A DNA stretch of 64,000 nt from NCBI GenBank assembly GCA_964575025.1, contig CAZNPV010000017.1:5499-69498 (forward strand), written 5' to 3'. Positions 1 through 8,079 of the stretch are shown here, piece by piece. The first letter of the stretch is position 1. Every line of letters starts with the position of its first letter. A program made the translations under genes and the position numbers. Under the pieces are notes generated by a model that ran no database searches, was not told where the DNA came from, and saw only the letters and a program-made list of their open reading frames with translations. The DNA is from JABMQB01 sp964575025 (GTDB lineage Bacteria > Bacteroidota > Bacteroidia > Bacteroidales > Prolixibacteraceae).

Positions 1-2
1 AC

Positions 3-131
3 CAAACCGTAAGCAACGGCGAAATGCTCGTTCCGGCTGTCCTGCACGATGCTGTGATTGTGAATAAGGAGAACCTTAAACTAACCGTAATCTCTGAAGG
101 ATACCAAACGGAAGAAGAGGTTTACAAATAA
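3..131 (+). CDS. C-terminal fragment of a sugar ABC transporter binding protein (XylF-like), partial
   Basis: The frame is open at the left edge of the window and gives the last 42 residues before TAA at 129-131. The stretch VPAVLHDAVIVNKENLK followed by ISEGY and an acidic EEEVYK end resembles the terminal segment of periplasmic D-xylose-binding proteins of the XylF type, where this part closes the second lobe. Only the tail is visible, so the sugar specificity and the signal peptide cannot be judged. A strong intrinsic terminator follows 35 bases after the stop, so this is the last gene of its transcript. The family call is from memory of the C-terminal pattern and is moderate. Confidence 0.5.
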   Translation, partial: QTVSNGEMLVPAVLHDAVIVNKENLKLTVISEGYQTEEEVYK

Positions 132-166
132 AGAAGAATGGTCTTTATAAAGGCAAAAAAACCGCT

Positions 167-195
167 AAACCCGGATCAATTTCCGGGTTTTTTTT
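167..195 (+). terminator. Rho-independent terminator
   Basis: A perfect 9-bp stem (167-175 with 182-190, AAACCCGGA/TCCGGGTTT) has a 6-base loop and runs into a T tract to 195. It ends the transcript of the sugar-binding protein gene and separates it from the S46 peptidase promoter. Confidence 0.9.
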
Positions 196-217
196 ATGTT
201 CCCTTTTCCCGGTTTTG

Positions 218-225
218 TATCTTTG
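218..225 (+). promoter_or_regulatory. Promoter -7 box for the S46 peptidase gene
   Basis: TATCTTTG matches the Bacteroidota sigma-factor -7 consensus TAnnTTTG. It lies just after the upstream terminator and about 90 bases before the peptidase start. No clear -33 TTTG is seen. Confidence 0.55.
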
Positions 226-315
226 GCATGATCTGATTGGATGAGAAGAGTCCCGGGGGAATAGTTATTCCAATGTGCCTCGGGAATACATTTAAGAATG
301 AACAATTTTTATCGT

Positions 316-2031
316 ATGAAGAAATTCATCGTACCGACCTTGCTGGTTTTTGGGATGGCTTCAGGGTTGTTTGCCAGAGAGGGGATGTGGATCCCGATCC
401 TACTGGAGAAATACAACATCGAAGAGATGCAACAGATGGGTTTTAAACTTACTGCCCGGGATATATATGATATCAATCATTCGAGTATGAAGGATGCAGT
501 TGTGTTGTTTGGAGGTGGCTGTACCGGAGAGATTATTTCGGAAGAGGGGCTGTTGCTGACCAATTATCATTGCGGATTGGGGAGTATTCAGTCTCACAGT
601 TCGATGGAGCATGATTACCTTACCGACGGGTTCTGGGCTCAGGACCGCAGCGAAGAACTTCCAAACGACAGGCTTTCGGTGCGTATCATGGAATCCATGG
701 AAGATGTAACGGAAAAAGTCCTGAAAGGCACGGAAGAGTGTGCCACAAAGGAAGAAAGGGAAGCGCTTATTGAGTCGAACATCCTGGAAATCAACCAGGA
801 AGCCTCCTGTGAGGAGAAATTTGCAACTTCAGTGAGGCCGCTGTTTTATGGCAATCAGTATTTTCTGTATGTCTATAAGGTATTCCGGGATGTCCGTCTG
901 GTAGGCGCTCCTCCGTCCTCCATCGGGCAGTTTGGCGGGGATACGGATAACTGGATGTGGCCCCGCCATACGGGTGATTTTGCCCTTTTTCGTATCTATG
1001 CCGATCAAAACAACGAACCGGCTTCCTATTCAGAAGAGAATGTTCCCTATAGCCCCAAAAAATATTTCCCGATCTCTATGAAGGGAATTCAACCTGAAGA
1101 TTTTACCCTGGTTTTTGGTTTTCCCGGAAGCACACAACAATACATTCCCTCGCATGCTGTGGAGCTGATCCTTACCCGGCGGAATCCGGACCGGATCCGT
1201 ATCCGCGATAAAAANNNNNNNNNNNNNNNNNNNNNNNNNNNNNNNNNNNNNNNNNNNNNNNNNNNNNNNNNNNNNNNNNNNNNNNNNNNNNNNNNNNNNN
1301 NNNNNNNNNNNNNNTACGACCATGAAAAATTGATCCGGAAGGTATATCAGAAGTCCATTCTTGGCGATAGCCTGCAGTTGAAAGCCCTCCTGGGGTCGGG
1401 GAAAATGAATAAAATTGAAAAGCTCAGGAAAGATCCTCTGATGGAATTGTACCTGCCTCTGCGCGATTTGTATGAAACCGGAATAAGGCCTGTGGTTGAC
1501 AGCCTGGAGAAGGAGATCAATGACGCCATGAAAACCTATATGGCAGGAATCATGAAGATGAAAGAGGGGGAATCCCTGTATGCCGATGCCAATCTGACGC
1601 TGCGGGTAGCCTATGGAAAAGTGGAAGGCTATGAACCCCGCGACGGAGTGAAGTATACCTATTATACCACCCTGAAAGGGATCATGGAAAAAGAAAATCC
1701 GGAGGTGTATGATTACCAGGTGCCGGATCAGTTAAAGGAGATCTATGCATCGGAAGATTTCGGGCCGTATGCCGTGAATGGGGAAGTACCCGTATGTTTT
1801 CTTGCATCGAATCATACAACAGGCGGTAATTCAGGGAGTCCGGTGATCAATGGCGAAGGCCACCTCATCGGGGTGAATTTCGACCGCTGCTGGGAAGGCA
1901 CCATGAGCGACATCATGTTCGACCCGGAACGCTGCCGTAACATCATCCTCGACATCCGTTATGCCCTGTTCATCATCGATAAATTTGCCGGAGCCGGGTA
2001 TTTGCTCGATGAAATGGATCTGATCTGGTAA
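316..2031 (+). CDS. S46 family dipeptidyl-peptidase (DPP7/DPP11 type), interrupted by an assembly gap
   Basis: This is a periplasmic serine exopeptidase of family S46, which releases dipeptides from peptide N-termini. The start at 316 gives a clean signal peptide (MKKFIVPTLLVFGMASGLFA); an in-frame ATG at 298 adds only six residues. With the 316 start the catalytic His in LTNYHC is residue 85, as in Porphyromonas DPP11. The catalytic Asp lies in WPRHTGDF and the Ser in TGGNSGSPV. Eighteen residues after that Ser there is an Arg (FDRCWEG), the position that from memory is Arg in Asp/Glu-specific DPP11 and Gly in DPP7, so DPP11-like specificity is inferred. The family is usually near 720 residues and only about 570 are seen, so the N-filled gap probably hides some 150 residues. 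The frame is intact on both sides. Confidence 0.9.
   Translation: MKKFIVPTLLVFGMASGLFAREGMWIPILLEKYNIEEMQQMGFKLTARDIYDINHSSMKDAVVLFGGGCTGEIISEEGLLLTNYHCGLGSIQSHSSMEHDYLTDGFWAQDRSEELPNDRLSVRIMESMEDVTEKVLKGTEECATKEEREALIESNILEINQEASCEEKFATSVRPLFYGNQYFLYVYKVFRDVRLVGAPPSSIGQFGGDTDNWMWPRHTGDFALFRIYADQNNEPASYSEENVPYSPKKYFPISMKGIQPEDFTLVFGFPGSTQQYIPSHAVELILTRRNPDRIRIRDKXXXXXXXXXXXXXXXXXXXXXXXXXXXXXXXXXXYDHEKLIRKVYQKSILGDSLQLKALLGSGKMNKIEKLRKDPLMELYLPLRDLYETGIRPVVDSLEKEINDAMKTYMAGIMKMKEGESLYADANLTLRVAYGKVEGYEPRDGVKYTYYTTLKGIMEKENPEVYDYQVPDQLKEIYASEDFGPYAVNGEVPVCFLASNHTTGGNSGSPVINGEGHLIGVNFDRCWEGTMSDIMFDPERCRNIILDIRYALFIIDKFAGAGYLLDEMDLIW
1215..1314. other. Assembly gap (100 N)
   Basis: Exactly 100 N, the usual placeholder for a gap of unknown length. 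It falls inside the S46 peptidase; the length deficit of the protein suggests the true gap is a few hundred bases. Confidence 0.95.
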
Positions 2032-2059
2032 GCGGGAACCCGAAGGAACATGAAAGAGC

Positions 2060-2375
2060 CCTCAATAGGTTTTGCCCATAGTAGCCCACCTGTTGAATCG
2101 TATTTTACTACAAACAACTCGCCCCCTAACCAGGTATCCCCAAACCAAATCCCGGCAGTCATTTTACCCGTAATGTAAACATTCGAATTTACATCGGTGC
2201 ATATCCCTCGTACTGTGGTCCTCCCTATGTTGTCGCCGGCATAGCGTTCCCACGCTACTGCACCCCCGGGGGTAAATTTTGCTGTTACCAACTGTTTTAG
2301 GTATTGGCAATTCCCCATAAAAGAGGCAGTAATTAGCGAAAGGGAAAATAGCAGGGTTGCTACTTTTTTATACAT
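2060..2375 (-). pseudogene. 5' remnant of a secreted beta-propeller (SBBP-type) protein gene
   Basis: From ATG at 2375 the reading frame encodes a signal peptide (MYKKVATLLFSLSLITASFMG) and about 80 residues with the pattern of SBBP/beta-propeller repeats: GICTDVNSNVYITGKMTAG, a hydrophobic strand, then VVKYDSTGGLLWAK. Such repeats normally recur many times in proteins of 500 or more residues ending in a T9SS sorting tail. Here the recognisable sequence stops near 2060 and the frame merely runs on into the antisense of the S46 gene. It is therefore a truncated gene. It begins only 75 bases downstream of the decayed 3' end of a similar gene (2451-2665), so the two look like neighbours in a former tandem array. 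Confidence 0.65.
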
Positions 2376-2450
2376 CGTTTTTTATATTAAATTCTATTTA
2401 TGACAGCTCACACATGACTTATCACGAAGTCATGGCTAACTGCAATTTTA

Positions 2451-2665
2451 TTATTTCGCTACTACCAGTTTCCTGTTTATTATGGTTTCACCGATTTTTA
2501 CCCGTACAAGGTACATTCCTTCTGCCCAATCTTGCGTGTTTATTACTGTTTCTGATGATTTTAAACCTGGCTTTTTATATTGTTTTAAGAGAGTCCATTT
2601 AAAATGGAAGGGTCGGTATTTGGTTATTAATACAGAATTTATCTGTGAGCAATTAGGAGCTTTTA
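2451..2665 (-). pseudogene. 3' remnant of a T9SS-exported protein: C-terminal sorting domain only
   Basis: Read on the minus strand, a frame ending at TAA 2451-2453 contains VINTQDWAEGMYLVRVKIG followed by ETIINRKLVVAK. This is the typical end of a type A type IX secretion sorting domain: a G(M/I/V)Y(L/V)V(R/K)V strand, then a last strand ending in a short basic tail. Upstream residues are weakly protein-like and the frame has no plausible start or secreted domain, so only the tail of the gene survives. A hairpin at 2667-2694 bounds it. It is too short and too broken to be functional. Confidence 0.6.
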
Positions 2666-2666
2666 C

Positions 2667-2694
2667 AGGCCAGTAGGAAATTACCTGGCCTTTT
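2667..2694 (+). terminator. Terminator-like hairpin
   Basis: AGGCCAG (2667-2673) pairs with CTGGCCT (2685-2691) over an 11-base spacer and is followed by TTTT. It could terminate transcription in either direction. It lies at the edge of the T9SS remnants in a stretch (2700-2851) where I see only AT-rich sequence and no gene. Confidence 0.4.
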
Positions 2695-2851
2695 CAGGGA
2701 CAAATAATATGTGCCCGGATTTTCATTTAAAAAGTTTTTGAGTTTTTTTCAAATTAATGAGTTTAAGGTGAATAATTAATTGGTTTTTTAGAAAAAATAT
2801 TTGAGTTATCAATAGTCTGTACGGAAAAAAAGTTAAAGGGTTAAGAAAATT

Positions 2852-3667
2852 TTAATCACACAACATATACATATCCTTTCGGGGATTGATTAAAAGGACA
2901 GGAAGCTCTCCCGCATCTTTAATAATCTTGTTCTCAGGTAACCCGACTATTAAATCGATAATCGAAATATAAGAACTTCCTAAAATTATAATCAGATCGG
3001 CCTTTGATGATTTTGCCAGGTCAAGTGCCTCAAAATGAATTTCCAGGCTGTTTGTCGACCCTTTGAATACTTTTATTCCGAGGTTGAATGTTGAAAAGAG
3101 TTTTTTCAACCAAAGGATGTTTTTCTGTATACTTTTTTTGTTCTCCCTGGCCTTGTCACTGGCTGCTATTGCATTGATTCCGGAACGGTTGAACCGTGCA
3201 AAATAGGAAGCCCATAAAATGGCATCCCTGGATTCTTTGCGCAGATCAACGGGGAGGATTACTTTTTTATAATCGGATATTGTTGTTTGTTTTTCGTTGA
3301 TAAAGAGAAAAGGGACCGGACTGTGGCGGACAGCGCGTGACCATTTGCGGTACAAAGCCTGACGGGCGATGATCAGGATCGCTTCCTGTTCGTCCACCAG
3401 GGGATGGATTGCCTTCACAGGATCTTCATTCAGAAATACAGTATGCACGCGCAGAGAGGGAATATCCCGGTTTACGATTTTCCGGTATCCTTCCAGGACG
3501 GTTTTGGCCAGTTCGGAGTCGTCATGTCTCTTTTTTTGCTGAACAAAAACAAAGCATACCTCCTTCTGAAAGGCAGCTGCCAGTTTTATCCCGTGCAGGA
3601 TGAGGTTTTTATCTGAATCGGCATTCTCTGTTAAAACGGCTATTTTCTGTTCTTTACTTTCCGTCAT
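2852..3667 (-). CDS. Universal stress protein, tandem UspA domains
   Basis: The protein starts at ATG 3667 (MTESKEQKIAVL); a longer open frame to 3853 overlaps the next gene's start region and reads as non-protein sequence. It has 271 residues and two UspA-like halves: KIAVLTENADSDKNL opens the first and YKKVILPVDLRKESRDAILWA the second, each followed by the alternating strand/helix pattern of the fold. The usual nucleotide-binding signature G-x2-G-x9-G(S/T) near the end is degenerate (ILGSSYISIIDLIVGLPENK), so ATP binding is uncertain. UspA proteins modulate survival under stress or growth arrest. The gene is divergent from the acyl-CoA synthetase across a 118-base spacer. Confidence 0.8.
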   Translation of the reverse strand: MTESKEQKIAVLTENADSDKNLILHGIKLAAAFQKEVCFVFVQQKKRHDDSELAKTVLEGYRKIVNRDIPSLRVHTVFLNEDPVKAIHPLVDEQEAILIIARQALYRKWSRAVRHSPVPFLFINEKQTTISDYKKVILPVDLRKESRDAILWASYFARFNRSGINAIAASDKARENKKSIQKNILWLKKLFSTFNLGIKVFKGSTNSLEIHFEALDLAKSSKADLIIILGSSYISIIDLIVGLPENKIIKDAGELPVLLINPRKDMYMLCD

Positions 3668-3785
3668 GTACGATTTCTTGAAGCAAGGTGCTTTTAAAAG
3701 TAGGTATAATTTTTTACCCTGTGAAAAATCATCATGGGAGTCCCGGGGATTTTTTATTTTTATAAAACAGAAAAACTGAATTTGT

Positions 3786-5852
3786 ATGTTGCATCCAATG
3801 TTGATACATCCGGAGCGTATTGTGGTGGTGGGAGCCTCGAACAATACGGCCAAGCCGGGGGGGAAGATGGTGAAAAACCTGTTGGATAACCGCTTTCCGG
3901 GCTTGCTTTACGGAGTCAATCCCAAAGAGGATACGATCCAGGGTGTGCCCTCCTTTCGTTCGGTTGAGATGTTGCCTGAGGTAGACCTGGCTATTCTGGC
4001 CATACCGGCCCGGTTTTGTCCCGATGCGGTTGCTGTGTTAGCTCATCAGAAGGGCACCAGAGCATTCATCATTATCTCGGCCGGATTCAGTGAAGAGAGT
4101 GAGGAGGGCCGAATACTCGAGGAGCAGATTGTTGATACGGTGGATGAAGTGGGCGGAACATTGATCGGCCCGAATTGTATCGGGATCATGACCCCTTTTC
4201 ATACCAGTGTTTTCACCACCCCGGTACAGGCGCTTTCTGCTGACGGGTGCGATTTTATTTCCGGTTCAGGCGGTACAGCTGTATTCATTATGGAGTCAGG
4301 AATTCCCAAGGGGTTGCGTTTTGCGAGTGTTTTTTCCGTGGGAAACAGTGCCCAGGTGGGCGTGGAGGATGTCCTCAGCCATATGGACGAAACTTTCGAT
4401 CCGGCATCCAGTCCGCGTGTAAAGCTGTTGTATATAGAGAATATCGAAGATCCCGATAAATTGCTTTTACATGCTACCTCACTGATCCACAAAGGATGTA
4501 AGATTGCGGCTATCAAAGCGGGCAGTTCAGAAGCAGGTAGCCGGGCTGCGCTCTCGCATACCGGAGCGCTGACAAGCACCGATTCAGCGGTGGAAGCTCT
4601 TTTCAGGAAAGCAGGGATTGTTCGCTGCTACGGGCGCGAAGAGCTGACAACCGTGGCCAGCGTGTTTATGTGCAAAGAGTTAAAAGGTAAAAATATCGCC
4701 ATCATAACCCATGCCGGCGGGCCCGGGGTAATGCTTACCGATGCCCTGGAAACAGGAGGATTGAAAATTCCGCAGATCAAAGAATCCCCTGCCAGGGAGA
4801 GGCTGAAAGAAAAACTGCACCCCGGTTCTTCGGTGGAAAATCCGATTGACTTCCTGGCTACAGGAACGGCTGAACACCTGGGCTATGTGATCGATGCCTG
4901 CGAAAAGGATTTTGAGGAAGTGGATGGAATGGCTGTTATTTATGGCAGCTCAGGACTTTTTCCAGTCCGCGACGTGTATACCATACTGAATGAGAAAATG
5001 CATGCCTGCAAGAAGCCGATCTATCCTGTTTTACCCTCTTTTATTGATGTGAAAGAGGATGTTTCCTATTTCCTGTCACATGGGAATGTCAACTTCCCCG
5101 ATGAAGTGTTGCTGGGACGGGCCCTTACGAAGGTGATCCGTACGCCAAAACCTTCCGATGGCACGATATTTAACAAAGGGATTTCTATAGAAAGGATCCG
5201 GGAGATCATTGAAAAAGCTCCTTCAGGGAACCAGAAACCGGAGGTTATTCATGACCTGTTTGATGCCGCCGGGATTCCCCGGGTAAAAGAAACCGTGGTA
5301 ACCAATGAACAGGAAGCTGTACTGGCTGCTTCGAAAATGGGGTTTCCTGTAGTTATGAAGGTTATTGGACCGGTGCACAAAACCGACGTGGGGGGAGTGA
5401 TCCTGAATGTCAGAAATGTACAGCAGGTGAAAAATGAGTACCACCACCTCAAAGGGATCCCGGGAACAGAAGCAGTCCTCGTGGCTGAAATGGCAAAAGG
5501 AACAGAATTGTTCCTGGGAGCAACCTATGAGTATAAATTCGGACATGTGGTGGTCTGCGGAATGGGGGGAATTTATGTGGAAGTAATGAAAGATATCGCT
5601 TCAGGATTGGCCCCTCTTACGTTCGATGAGGCTTTTTCAATGATCAAAAGCCTGAAATCGTACCGGATCCTGAAGGGCTACCGGGGACAGCCGGGTATCG
5701 ATATCAACCGGTTTGCGGAAATTATAGTCCGCCTGTCCACCTTACTGCGATATGCCGTGGAAATCAAAGAAATGGATATCAATCCGTTGCTGGGAACCGG
5801 AAAAGATATCCTGGCCGTGGATGCACGGATGCGAATGGAGAAAGACGAATAA
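3786..5852 (+). CDS. Acetate/acyl-CoA ligase (ADP-forming), alpha-beta fusion
   Basis: The enzyme converts acyl-CoA, ADP and phosphate to the organic acid, CoA and ATP, so it conserves energy at the end of fermentation. The 688 residues show, in order, a CoA-binding Rossmann domain (IVVVGASNNTAKPGGKMV near residue 10), a succinyl-CoA-ligase-like flavodoxin domain with the phosphorylated His in LSHTGALTSTD (about residue 257), and an ATP-grasp domain (about 480-688, ending in EIKEMDINPLL). This is the fused alpha-beta form, full length. MLHP at 3786 is taken as start; a second ATG lies four codons on. Likely substrates are acetyl-CoA or branched acyl-CoAs from the 2-oxoacid oxidoreductase at 18121-20839. 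A 16-base tandem repeat begins two bases after the stop. Confidence 0.92.
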   Translation: MLHPMLIHPERIVVVGASNNTAKPGGKMVKNLLDNRFPGLLYGVNPKEDTIQGVPSFRSVEMLPEVDLAILAIPARFCPDAVAVLAHQKGTRAFIIISAGFSEESEEGRILEEQIVDTVDEVGGTLIGPNCIGIMTPFHTSVFTTPVQALSADGCDFISGSGGTAVFIMESGIPKGLRFASVFSVGNSAQVGVEDVLSHMDETFDPASSPRVKLLYIENIEDPDKLLLHATSLIHKGCKIAAIKAGSSEAGSRAALSHTGALTSTDSAVEALFRKAGIVRCYGREELTTVASVFMCKELKGKNIAIITHAGGPGVMLTDALETGGLKIPQIKESPARERLKEKLHPGSSVENPIDFLATGTAEHLGYVIDACEKDFEEVDGMAVIYGSSGLFPVRDVYTILNEKMHACKKPIYPVLPSFIDVKEDVSYFLSHGNVNFPDEVLLGRALTKVIRTPKPSDGTIFNKGISIERIREIIEKAPSGNQKPEVIHDLFDAAGIPRVKETVVTNEQEAVLAASKMGFPVVMKVIGPVHKTDVGGVILNVRNVQQVKNEYHHLKGIPGTEAVLVAEMAKGTELFLGATYEYKFGHVVVCGMGGIYVEVMKDIASGLAPLTFDEAFSMIKSLKSYRILKGYRGQPGIDINRFAEIIVRLSTLLRYAVEIKEMDINPLLGTGKDILAVDARMRMEKDE

Positions 5853-5853
5853 A

Positions 5854-6060
5854 CTGAAGGGCTGAAGGGCTGAATTACTGAAGGGCTGAATTACTGAAGN
5901 NNNNNNNNNNNNNNNNNNNNNNNNNNNNNNNNNNNNNNNNNNNNNNNNNNNNNNNNNNNNNNNNNNNNNNNNNNNNNNNNNNNNNNNNNNNNNNNNNNNC
6001 TGAAGGGCTGAATTACTGAAGGGCTGAATTACTGAAGAGCTGAATAAACTGAATGAACTG
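5854..6060 (+). repeat. Tandem repeat, 16-base unit, broken by an assembly gap
   Basis: Units of CTGAAGGGCTGAATTA are repeated head to tail on both sides of a 100-N gap, and then decay to CTGAAGAGCTGAATAAACTGA. At least five units are visible. The array starts immediately after the stop codon of the acyl-CoA ligase. The gap lies inside the array, so the real copy number is unknown. Confidence 0.9.
5900..5999. other. Assembly gap (100 N)
   Basis: A placeholder gap inside the 16-base tandem repeat; the same unit resumes directly on the right side, so the assembler most likely failed to resolve the repeat length. Confidence 0.95.
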
Positions 6061-6074
6061 AGAGGAATCAAGAG

Positions 6075-6098
6075 CCAGGAACCAGGAACCAGGAACCA
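6075..6098 (+). repeat. Short tandem repeat, 7-base unit
   Basis: Three exact copies of CCAGGAA (6075-6095) and a partial fourth. It follows the 16-base array within 15 bases, making this spacer a cluster of simple repeats. Confidence 0.85.
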
Positions 6099-6151
6099 TG
6101 AGAACGCGAGCAGACAACCAGGATCAGTGATAAGGTGATAAGGTTATCAGT

Positions 6152-6510
6152 TCCCGATAGGAAATCGGGACTCCGCTTTGCTTCGTGTCGGTTGACAGTT
6201 ATCGGTTGTCATTGTTATCGCAGTTTTATTTGTTCTTTAACGCGAAGGTAGTGAGCCAACAACTACGACAACGCGAGCGAAGCGAGTGGACAAAATCATT
6301 CGGGGGAAGCGCCAGCAAAGGGGCTGAAGCCCCGATTCTTTTAGTTGCCTTTGATCCGTCCGCTAAAGCGGACGGCAAAGGATAATTACATTTTTATACA
6401 GTCTGTTTAGCTAACGGTATCCAAAATCCAGAATCCAACACGAAGCGGACACCCTTACAACAAAATGTCTTTGATCTTTACTGATCTTTTTTTTGATCTA
6501 TATTGATCCT
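6152..6510. repeat. Palindrome-rich spacer downstream of nrfA
   Basis: No gene is credible between 6099 and 6540. The region holds several inverted repeats: TCCCGAT/ATCGGGA (6152-6158 with 6164-6170), GGGGCT/AGCCCC (6320-6333), and a longer imperfect palindrome CCTTTG..CCGTCCGC/GCGGACGG..CAAAGG (6348-6381). Two diverged copies of TTTGATCTTTACTGATCT lie at about 6470-6486 and 6493-6509. Their style matches dispersed intergenic repeats; the hairpins may help end the nrfHA transcript that stops at 6541, but none has a proper T tract. Confidence 0.5.
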
Positions 6511-6540
6511 ATAATCTTAGCCTCTGTGTCCAATAGTTTT

Positions 6541-8079
6541 CTAATCAGGAACCAGTTCTTCTTCGTAGACAGTTGCCGTGCCGTATGTTTTTTCTCTTTC
6601 GCGGGCTGCTTTTTTCCATTGCGGAACGATTGTTTCCAGGAATGTCTTTTTTTCGGCATTCAGTTGGTTCATATCGAGTCCGATGAATTCCTGCGCTTTG
6701 GCTTTGGTATCAATATTGGGGTAGGGTATTGGTTTGTTGTGTCCCATAGACGCCAGCAGTCTGGCCAGTTTGATCCGGGTTTCCTGGACTTCGATGATTC
6801 CTGTGGCGATGACCCGGCTGATTTCGGTAGGGGCATGGAAGGATCCTCCGTGGCTTGCTGCGGCATAGTCCCAGCGCCACTGGGCATGTCTGATTCCTGT
6901 GAGGATCTCTTTCATTTGAGGTTCGGTAGCGCCCAGCTGCCAGGCTTTCTGTGCTTCCACATGGGCATGGACCAACAGTTTTTCCAGCTGGTCGCGGTTA
7001 TCAATGATCTGATCCTGCCGTTGGTAGACATTGCGGACCAGTTCTTCTGTTTCTTCACGGTGGCATACCTGGCAGGAGCTGGCTACATTATTCAGGGGTG
7101 ATTGCATTTGATGGTTTGTGAATTTTTGTCCACCCTCACTGATGTATGGCATGTGGCAGTCGGCACAGGCTACGCCGCGTTGTGCATGAATGCCGGTATT
7201 GAAGATTTCATATCCCGGGTGCTGGGCTTTCAACATTGGGGCTTTGCTCAGGGCATGGGTCCAGTCACTGAATTCCAATTCATCGTAATATTCTTCCATG
7301 GCTTCCACGGACAATCCTTTGTCCCAGGGGAAAACAAGGTACTCGGCTTCTTCCACGATATTATTATTGAAATAGTATTCCACATGGCATTGAGCGCACA
7401 CCAAGCTTCGCATTTCCTGATAACTAACGCTGGTAATATCGCGTCCTTGACGTTCAAAGGCTTCGATCAGGGCAGGCCGGGTGATCACGAGGTTCATGGT
7501 TTCCGGGGTATGGCAGTCGGCACATCCTATGTGATTGACGATTTCCTCCCCCAGGGCAGCCCAACGGCCGGTATAGAACGGTGCCACCCCAGATTGATTC
7601 ATCAGCCGGGGGACGTCGGGACTTTTGCAGGTCCAGCAGGTGGTGGGCATGGGCCCTTCTGTGGGTGAAAGGGGCCCCCCTGTGCGCAATGTATTCAGCA
7701 TATCGGTAATGGCATAATAGTGGCCGCGCCCCTGGTTGTAATCCTTTGAAAAACTGTACCCTGCCCACAGTACTACCATCCGGGGATCTACTTCCAGCAT
7801 GTCAATCATCGCATTTCCGTTGTATTTGCTTCGGAAGGAGGTGTCGGCCGTTCCAAGATACGACTGGTATTCACGGGGATAGTTTTCTCCCCACACCTCA
7901 TTTCGTGGTTCAAACCCGCTGATCTGGATTTTGGGAACATTGACCAGCAGGGCTTCGGCTCTGCGTTCGATAATCGACGAAGCCAGCAGTCCCAGCAGGA
8001 ATACCACCAGAATGGTTGCTCCAAAGAGGAGCCAGGCCAGCCACGGGTGTTTTTCTGTGTGCTTAATAATGCGTTTCAT
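6541..8079 (-). CDS. nrfA: Ammonia-forming cytochrome c nitrite reductase NrfA
   Basis: NrfA reduces nitrite to ammonium with six electrons in the periplasm. The 512 residues contain the lysine-ligated catalytic haem motif CWTCK (about residue 147) and four standard motifs (CADCH, CAQCH, CADCH, CQVCH), giving the expected five haems. An N-terminal segment of about 20 hydrophobic residues (WLAWLLFGATILVVFLLG) is a membrane anchor or uncleaved signal. The start at 8079 is chosen because its ATG overlaps the nrfH stop as ATGA, which implies translational coupling; an upstream in-frame ATG at 8118 lies within nrfH. Length and motif order are normal for the family. Electrons should come from menaquinol through NrfH. 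Confidence 0.96.
   Translation of the reverse strand: MKRIIKHTEKHPWLAWLLFGATILVVFLLGLLASSIIERRAEALLVNVPKIQISGFEPRNEVWGENYPREYQSYLGTADTSFRSKYNGNAMIDMLEVDPRMVVLWAGYSFSKDYNQGRGHYYAITDMLNTLRTGGPLSPTEGPMPTTCWTCKSPDVPRLMNQSGVAPFYTGRWAALGEEIVNHIGCADCHTPETMNLVITRPALIEAFERQGRDITSVSYQEMRSLVCAQCHVEYYFNNNIVEEAEYLVFPWDKGLSVEAMEEYYDELEFSDWTHALSKAPMLKAQHPGYEIFNTGIHAQRGVACADCHMPYISEGGQKFTNHQMQSPLNNVASSCQVCHREETEELVRNVYQRQDQIIDNRDQLEKLLVHAHVEAQKAWQLGATEPQMKEILTGIRHAQWRWDYAAASHGGSFHAPTEISRVIATGIIEVQETRIKLARLLASMGHNKPIPYPNIDTKAKAQEFIGLDMNQLNAEKKTFLETIVPQWKKAAREREKTYGTATVYEEELVPD

Noticed and set aside
3668..3853. 62-codon N-terminal extension of the universal stress protein
   Set aside because: It would overlap the acyl-CoA ligase start and encodes Cys/Ile/Asn-rich sequence without UspA features; ATG 3667 starts directly before the domain.
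5854..6060. Regular direct repeats that might suggest a CRISPR array
   Set aside because: The unit is only 16 bases and the copies are contiguous with no unique spacers; no cas genes are nearby.
6493..7668. Long plus-strand open frames opposite nrfA
   Set aside because: They are antisense shadows of a fully recognised gene; their translations show no domain and are rich in Phe/Cys/Gly as expected from complement coding.
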